From the NCBI GenBank assembly GCA_018697195.1, contig CM031870.1, positions 3,399,700-3,463,699 of the forward strand: a stretch of DNA of 64,000 nt, written 5' to 3'. The DNA is from Certhia americana (Eukaryota; Chordata; Aves; Passeriformes; Certhiidae). Positions 56,349 to 64,000 of this stretch are shown one piece after another (positions within the stretch are counted from its first letter, which is position 1; every line of letters begins with the position of its first letter). The notes under the pieces are model-generated. The model did not search any database. It was not told the DNA's origin and saw only the letters and a program-made list of their open reading frames with translations. Both the position numbers and the translations under genes were made by a program.

Positions 56349-59300
56349 AATGCTGCTTAGCCTGTATCCTGTGCTTGGTTGGCTAGGCATGTAATTAAAA
56401 TGATTGTGGAGTGAATCTGTGTGCTCCAACATCTGTGTTCTCTGCTGTCATCTTGGAACAGAGCTGCAGTGACTCTGCTGCCTCGTTTTGCCATGGTCTC
56501 TGGTTTTGAAAACACCATTTTGCTTTTCTGAACATACTTGCAGTGTCCTATATACACAGTCTGCTATCATGCACACAGGCATGAAAGCTAAAGCATCTAA
56601 GCAGTTCTTGTTTATCCTAGAAGTAGAAGGTACTAGAAATACTTTAGGAAGCAGTATGTTTTGGCTTTTTGTTCTAAACAGATGAACAGATCTGGAGGCT
56701 GAAGCTAGGGCAAAATGTGAGAGATGTATTTAAAGAGCCATTGGTAGATACAAAGAAACATCTTTATACCAGTAAATCAAAGGGGCTTTTGAGCTAACTT
56801 TGTATTTTGAGGCTTTAATTTGTTAATTTGTTTTAGTTCCCTTGGTTTAGCAGAGTTCAAGATGGCCACATGCAGATGTAACGCTGCACAGCAGCTGAAC
56901 TGTATTTCCATGACCTCAGAGGGTAGCTGCCTTTAAAACAAGGGATATGTGATCCTGGAGATCAGAAGTTAAGAGTTCACTGAAAGATCTTCTTGGCAGT
57001 GTGTTATCATGAAATAAGCACTCAGTAACCTTTTGAATAGACAGCAGATGTACCAGTTTTCACTTAAATTGCTTAAAAGCATTCCTAGCAATAATCTGGG
57101 GTTGTGTTTGTTTGTCAGATAATTTTTCTACAGTAATCATATTCCCACTTAAAGCCTTCTGCTGTTCTCCTCCTGTGTAGCTGCCTCCCCTCCCTTGATG
57201 ACATTAAGGACTTCTTGCACAGCAGTCGATGGCCTTTTAAGTCTTAACATCAGCTTGCAAGAAAACATCTTATCAAATCCAAACTTGAATGTCTGGATTA
57301 CTGTGGCATCTGTCATCGAGAGGATGATTTGAGCAGCAGCAGCCTTGCTGGTTTTGGTGTTGGTGAGGGGTAGCAAGCAGGCTCCAGCACTGCAGCCTGT
57401 GCTGTTGGTGTCGTGGTTATATAACGACGCTGCTGTGGCTCTGCAAGTTGACTCTGGAGTTCGTAGGCACATAGATTAATTCTAATGCAGTGAAACAGGG
57501 AGACTTAATCCAGGACTGGCAACTGTAATGCAAAATGCTCTCTTGTGCTTTAAATACTTCTGAAGGCCTTTTGGTTTGAATTCTTGATTTTTTTTTTAAA
57601 ATGAATTTGTACCTCTTGCTCCGTTCGCAGCCTGTGCTGGCATTGTCTTCCCTTATCTTTAGGAGCCTGTTGTATTTAACAGGTGAGATCACATACATCC
57701 TCAAAATTAGGAAGTCCATTTCTTAATTTTAGCATCATCTTATTTTTCTTTACTTTGTAGGTCTCACTGGCACAAAATGTGGATATTTTTGTTTTCTATT
57801 TCATTAATGATTGATACTTTGAGTCTTAAGTATGAACTATTAAAGTACACACTGCATTTGATTTCCCCAGAGGCTGAGGAGAGGTCAGTGGGGAGATGCT
57901 AGATATAGTTAATGGGGACAGGTAAGGGCAAGGTGTCCCTAGCTGCAGTGAGGAAGGTTTACCTTTGCTAAACTACGTGGCTCCAATTCATCAGGTAGCT
58001 GGACTGTTGTCATCAACAGCCATACAGCTGGGCTCAGTGTCCAGTCCCATTCTGACGTCTTTTGAGGAAGGAAGCAATGTACCCTTTCTGATTCTTCACT
58101 GCTTCTCTAGAAAAGATTTCCCAACTCACGATCATGGGAAAGCAGAACTTTCCATATAAAACTCTTTTCTTTAGTAATCTTTTAGTAAATACCCACCTGT
58201 TTCTTGTACTTCTGTTTTGATGATGGGCTTTGAAATTGTGCATCAGCTGAGCATCCCACTCCAGCCAGAAGTAGAATGCAGTGGCTTGTGTTTTGCATGT
58301 TGTCCTGTCACTTGTTGCAGTGCCACGTGCTGCTGCAGGTGGGGAGGCTGCTGCCTCAAGAGGCTTTGCACCTCTGCCTGGTGAGGATTAGTGTAATGCC
58401 AAGCTGCTATTCCCCTGAAGCAGCAGCTGAGTGATTGTGCCCTGAAACCTCTCTGAAGGCAGGCAGATAAGCACACGCTGCCAGCCTTTGAAGTCTAGGT
58501 CTTTGTTAAGTCTTCTGGGACCCTGGGTGATGGGGAATGTCCAGCAGGATGTAGATCCAATGGCTGCTTCTGCTGTTCTGTCCCCAGTAGTCCCTTGGCC
58601 AGAGCAGCAGGGACGCCCGCTGTGTGCCGGGCTGTCTCAAGGCGGCTGCAGCCATTGTGTACCAACCTACCGGGGCTTCCTCCTTTTGTCTTGTTTGAGA
58701 GCATGAGAAATGCTCATGGCAGGGTTGCTGCCAAGGGCTGAGATCAGTGCAGCTGCAGGTTTTGGCTGCATACCTTCTTCACCTGAGTCAGGCTCTAAAA
58801 CACTCTCCCTTGGTGTTACTTTACTCTTTATCTTCTCCCACAGCGTATCTTGTTGCATTAGTCTAGGCCAGTGTGTTTGAGTGTGGAGGAGCAGAACATC
58901 CTTCCCCTCTGGACTAGGTTGTTTAAAAATGTATGTGTATCCTGATGTCCTTCAGATGCTCTGCTTCTGCCACAACAAGCAGTACAACCAGTTGTTTTCT
59001 TTTTCCCCGGGAATTTAGGTGAATTTCAATGTAGAATGAGCTGGGGTTGTGATCCTTCTCCTGCAGGGGTTTGGCATGCTGGTGAGTCCTATCAGAGCTG
59101 CCTTCGTGTGCTGCTTGCAGGACTTGCTCCATAGTCCTCCCTACAGAGGATCTTATCATACCAGTTCTTTTCCTAATCCTCCCATGAATCATTGGGGTTG
59201 AAAATATCTTGATGTGAACAGCTTTGTTCTGGCTGTATTCTCATCTGAGTCATACTGCAGTGCTCTGCAAAGCCTTTTCATTGTGTAGTGAGTCACAAAT

Positions 59301-62300
59301 TCTAGAGTGAAGGAAATGTAAAAATGGAGCAGAGCTCCTGTTCCTTCTGACAGCATCATGCTAATACCAGTTCTGGTCTCCCTGCCTTTAGCTGCTGTTC
59401 AAATCACGTTGATCTTACCAATGCTGTCCACTTTCTTTCCAGTTCAGTTGATTGGCCAAGTGAGATGGTCCTGAGACTGCTGCTGTCACTAGTTTAATAT
59501 ATTTAGCAATGTGAGTACTCCTACTTGTGACTGGCTTAGCTGCATGGCATTGAATCCACTTTCTTTCTCAGGGCAGAGTTGGTTAAGAGCCTGGAGGTAG
59601 TGTGGAGGTCACGTGCTAGAAAGAAATAGAAAAGCTGAATAGCTTTGTAAAACAGCACAACAACAGGTAATGGGATATCTGCTCCTGTCAGGCTGTCTGA
59701 ATACTGACAGAAAAGGAGACTACAGCACTTTAGCTCTGGAGTCTGTCTGTGGGCTGAGAAGTGCACTGTGAACAGTAAGGGAGGAAAGAGGCTGTAAAAG
59801 TTAAGCCACAGAACACTTTGGAGTTTCTGCTTTTTCTTCATTGCTGGAAACGAATGATGTTGACACAAACCTATGTAAGCGCATAGGTTATGTGTGAGTC
59901 AGGCTGGAATAAAGAAAAATTCTCCAGCATCTTTGAAACTCTTCCCTTGCACTGCTTCGTGCCTTCTCAGTACGAGTCAGAACTGCAGATGCATGGTTAG
60001 TAGGTGTAATGGCAGCTGTTTGTGGTTTGGAAGATGACTGATGATTGATTCACACCAATTAAGATGCAGAATCGTGCTGAAGGAAGCAGAGATAAGAGCA
60101 GGGACATGCTCTAGTCCTTGGCTTTGAGATGCTCTCTTCAGTGCTGTCACCCAGGAGTTTCCTATCGTACATCTCTCAGTGCTTTCATGTTGAAATGTTC
60201 TTTTTCTCCCTCTGTACGTGTGCTAAGAAGGGATCCAGCAGGGAAAGGTGTGTGCAAGCCCAACGATCCCTCCCTTTTTTTGGCTTGCAGACTCTAATCC
60301 AAGGCATGTGTGTTTGAACCCTTAGCCAAAGGTTCAGCAAGGAATTAATTCTGTCAGGTACTTTCTGGCTCTGTGAGGCTGTTTTCCTACACATAGCAGC
60401 TAATGTCTTCTTTGGAAGTATTTCTTGGCTGGAGAAACATGATGGAGCCAAAACTGCCAAAAAACTTGGATTATAGAGATTGTTTTAGAACTTCCTCTAC
60501 TGTACTGGCATCTTATTTCAATTTTGAAACCAAGAGTCTTTCTGTAAATTGGAAACATATGTATTAGTCAAGTTGGATGACGTGTTTTTGTCTAGTTGGC
60601 TCAAAGTCAGAGGGTAATGTGCCTTTCTTAAAGGGGTTGGACTGAAGGTTTCTTTCTTTCAAGAATAGATGGACTTCTTCCAAGGTCTGATCAGCTATCC
60701 TGTTATAGCACCAGTTTGCTTGTATTTCCAGAAAGGTTAGATGACCCCTGTTAGTAGAATCCAATGTTTTCTGATGAAATTGAAGTTGTTTTTATTTATT
60801 TAAGAACTGCTGGTAAATTCCCTCTTCCCTTTCCTCATCGGCTGCATGAGTAACCGTGCAGTAATGCCTCCTATCAGCAAACTGGTGCTGTGCTCTGACT
60901 CTTCTGTCTTTGATCTGGAAAGCCCTTACAGAGGAGCTGCATTACAATGAATAACTGAAAATGTAGAACCCAGGCAATTTTTGATGGCTGATTTTAACCA
61001 AAGGTAGACATAAAAGTGCTTTCTGTTGACCATTCATCCAGTCATGCAGCAGCATATGGTATGCAGAAAGGAAAAAAGTCCACCTTTGCCAGCTTTCTGT
61101 CTGCAGCCTTGCTTTGTTTTGCTGCCCCATGCTGTGCTGCCACGTTTTCAGATGGTCTCCTGAGAACTGCCAGTTTCTGGAAACACTGGCTGTAGATTAC
61201 CTAACTCTAGTAAAAAAAAAAAAGTAATTGTTCTAATTGTATGGTTTTAGCAGAGTTCACGGGGTAAAAGGTATCTTGGAGAAATGTGAAACCCTTGTGG
61301 TGCATGGAGGAAAGGAGATGCAGGTGAGTATGCAAAGATGTAAACCATGCTCCTTCCTCTGGGTGGGATCCTATAAGTATTCATCCTGCGCAGAGAAGAT
61401 GCTGGTGCCCAGCCTGGTGCACTTCCCAGTCTTAAGACATATTTATGGAGCATGTGGTGCCCTGAAGGTGCCATACTGGTCTCAGCTGGAAGGGTAGAAG
61501 CAGAGTTTAAAATGTGTCTGGTTGTGGTGGCCAGCCACTGGCACCCTGGTGGTTCTGCACCTACACAACATTTGTCTTCCTGAGAATGCTCCATTTTTAT
61601 CCACTTGAGTGTAACACCATATGACTCCTGGTGTGCAAAACCTGATCTTTAGCATTCTGGAGAAAGGGGTAAGCAAATTCAGTTCAGCCTTACCATGTCT
61701 TGTCTCTTTTTGTTCTTTTCCCCTTCATGCCTTTTTGAGCAGAGGAACATCTGTGGTCTCCAGTTTAACAAAGTGCCTTCATTTAAATGTTGATCCAATA
61801 AAGCAACCAGTACTTAAAGAAGATGTTGGTTTGGATTTTTAGTGTTCTTTATTTTTCATTATTAGGGAAAGTGAGAAATTCTCACCCAGAAGAACATATC
61901 CCATTAGGCATGACTCTGGAGATTAAGGGTAGGAAGTCAGGTGCTTTCTCTGACTTAATCCCAAGGCTCTGAATGTGGATTAAGGGGCTGTGCCACAAGT
62001 CTTCTTGATCTCTTACTTGCATTTTGGGATTATATTTATTTTGGAACCTGTAAACAAAAGCCTGTCCATGGAGTAGGAGAGAGAGGAAAGTCATGGGCCT
62101 GTGTCTCATCAGGTTTCTTGTCATGTGTGTTCAGAGCAGACAGTCAGAGGAACAAGCACCCTCCAATCCCTTGGAATTTCTGGCTTTTTTTTCTGTTCTG
62201 TTTCGTTTGGTTTGGTTTTTTCCCCCTCTCTTTTTTTCTCCTAGGACAAGTCTAATTTTACACTTATTCTGCTCCCCTTCTCCCACCAGCACTTACTGAT

Positions 62301-64000
62301 GGAAAGGGTGAGGTCCAGGATTGATGGTGTTTGGGTTGATAAGGCTGAGCTGTGGCAGAGTTTGCAGACACCCCAGTGTGACCCTGCCAGGGCACACTCC
62401 TGTACCTGTGAGGGTGGGTGTGCTGAAGGCCCAACAATGATGGCCAAAGCTTCTCCCCAAGTCATTCTTTCACAGTCTTTGATGTCAAGTGAATTTGCTT
62501 GGGTGGCTGCAAGCAAGCAGTGAGTAAGGTGGTGCTCACTTAATTTTCTTAGGGTGGAAGGGAGTCAGCACCTCGCTTGCATTAACCTCTTGGTGGCTGT
62601 CAGTTCTCTTCTTGTTTCTGTTTTAACTTTCAGTAGTAACTTTTCCACCACTTATGGTGAGATTTCCCATTCCCCTTGAGCGAGTAGGAGAACTTGGCTT
62701 GTTTTCAGCTGAATGTGATTCCCATAGCTGGGGGAAGGGATGTGATGTCTGGGAATTTATTTGCTCTAAGATTCAGACGAGACCTGAGTAACTCAAGAAT
62801 ATATCAGGGTTACCTACTGTACTAAACCTCAATTCTCACTTTTAAGACATGAATAAGACTTATAATACTCAGAGGCTTACTGATGTATGCTGAGGAAATA
62901 ATAATAATTGTTATAATATTTAAGCCCAGTAACTTTGCTCCTCTCTTGGCAAGGCTGTCTGCACTTTCTGGGTATGTCATCCTACCAGTTCTTTGTTTTA
63001 GCTGATGACAATGATTAACAAGACAGATGAGCTAAAATCAAGGAGGATCAAGTTTATGCAAGACTTCTAGTCCTGGGGATGCATTCATATGACAGTCTGA
63101 AAAAACAAAAAAGTCATCACTGTTAGAAACCTTCTCCATTCCTCCACTTCAGGGGTGACTGATGTTGTGTTGCAGTGGTGAAAAACTAAGAATTGGTTAC
63201 ATTTATCCTCAAACTAGAAACTACTTTTTCTGCATGGTGAAAGGGTCTCCAGGTATCTAGTGAACAGAGGCTGCGGGGCAGAGCCATGCTGATGCTATTT
63301 CTTTTTTTTCATCTGTATTAGATAAACTAGGAAAGAGCAAAACACAGAGCACTTTCATGTTGCAAAATCTTTCATTTCAAACTATTTTTTTTTAGATTTC
63401 TGTGTAATGAGCCACTTATAGTTTTTGAGTCTGATCTCGTAATTGTGAGCTTTAGGGTTTGGTAAGCTGCAAATGTGCACGTTTTTGCAAAGTAGTCATT
63501 TGTGTGCTAGGGCTGCAAGGCTATTCTCTTGCAAGAAAAAAGAAAAGTAGGTTAACGTGCAATCCATGGCCACAGCAGTTGGTGTAACTCAGCCATTCCC
63601 TTCTCCAAGCGCTGGGATATGAGGGTAACATTTACAATATGTGCTTTCACATGCTTATCAGGTTGCTTGCTTCAGCAGATGTAATGTGTGCCAGCTCTCT
63701 TTTGAGTTATTATTTTAACAAATGGGTGGGTTTTGGTCAATGGTAAGAGCAGCATTGAAACCATCCAGGGAAAGAGCTGACACTCCTCTTCACCTTCACT
63801 TAAACTGGAGCTGCACCCTCAGATTGCAATTTCCAATTTCCTCGGTCACTACTAAATGCTTTCTCTGGCTGATATGGCTCAGAATGGTGCCACACGTGCT
63901 TATGCATGAAAGCCCTTTGTAGTGTGAAATTAGGGAAGAAAGATATTGCTAATCAGCCCTAACAATGCAGGACTTATTCCTGGATGAGGGGAAAAGGGAA

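Larger units (their letters stand above)
55598..64000 (+). other. TTYH3: TTYH3 intron 1 (partial)
   Basis: At least 8.4 kb from the exon 1 donor to the window end, with no second exon found. It contains a 10-bp minisatellite (55733-55781), a CR1 remnant (55969-56062) and a run of 25 T at 56324-56348. Open frames on either strand are short and unrecognised. Confidence 0.8.

Noticed and set aside
57149..57472. 107-codon minus-strand open frame in TTYH3 intron 1
   Set aside because: No recognisable domain or splice partner, and its length is compatible with chance.

Overview
This is vertebrate nuclear DNA, almost certainly from a bird. Three multi-exon genes are split by GT-AG introns and sit on CpG-rich promoters. 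Several 3' ends of CR1 LINEs, the typical avian retroposon, are present, and no mammalian-type SINEs or L1s were seen. Gene order matches the conserved vertebrate block that in human (chr7p22) reads LFNG - BRAT1 - IQCE - TTYH3. Introns are short compared with mammals, as expected for a bird. The species cannot be named from the sequence alone; a passerine is a guess.

Layout. 1-700: purine-rich minisatellites at the window edge. 700-13500: intergenic DNA with no exon I could support. This should be the space between the 3' ends of LFNG (outside the window) and BRAT1, and it contains a few AT-rich stretches that look like enhancers. 13668-21512 (minus): a complete BRAT1 model of 13 coding exons, 837 codons. 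21513-22349: a compact head-to-head promoter shared by BRAT1 and IQCE. It holds a 25-unit GGGACA array plus NRF1, ETS and RFX/X-box-like sites. 22350-45319 (plus): a complete IQCE model of 22 coding exons, 683 codons, with coiled coils and three IQ motifs. 45640-55100: intergenic DNA. 55100-55950: the CpG-island promoter and first coding exon of TTYH3. 55598-64000: TTYH3 intron 1, which continues past the window end.

Both long gene models were assembled exon by exon. Intron phases are consistent throughout, and the total lengths (837 and 683 aa) are close to the human proteins (about 821 and 695 aa). BRAT1 is a nuclear HEAT-repeat protein linked to ATM/BRCA1 and to the Integrator endonuclease. 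IQCE is a ciliary-base protein of the EvC zone in Hedgehog signalling. TTYH3 is a membrane protein of the tweety family. They are neighbours by ancient synteny and do not form a pathway; only BRAT1 and IQCE share a promoter.

I found no new gene system. The items most worth a second look are the GGGACA array in the divergent promoter, the BRAT1 frame that stays open upstream through that array, the X-box in a ciliary-gene promoter, and a near-identical repeat of about 80 bp in introns of both BRAT1 and IQCE.
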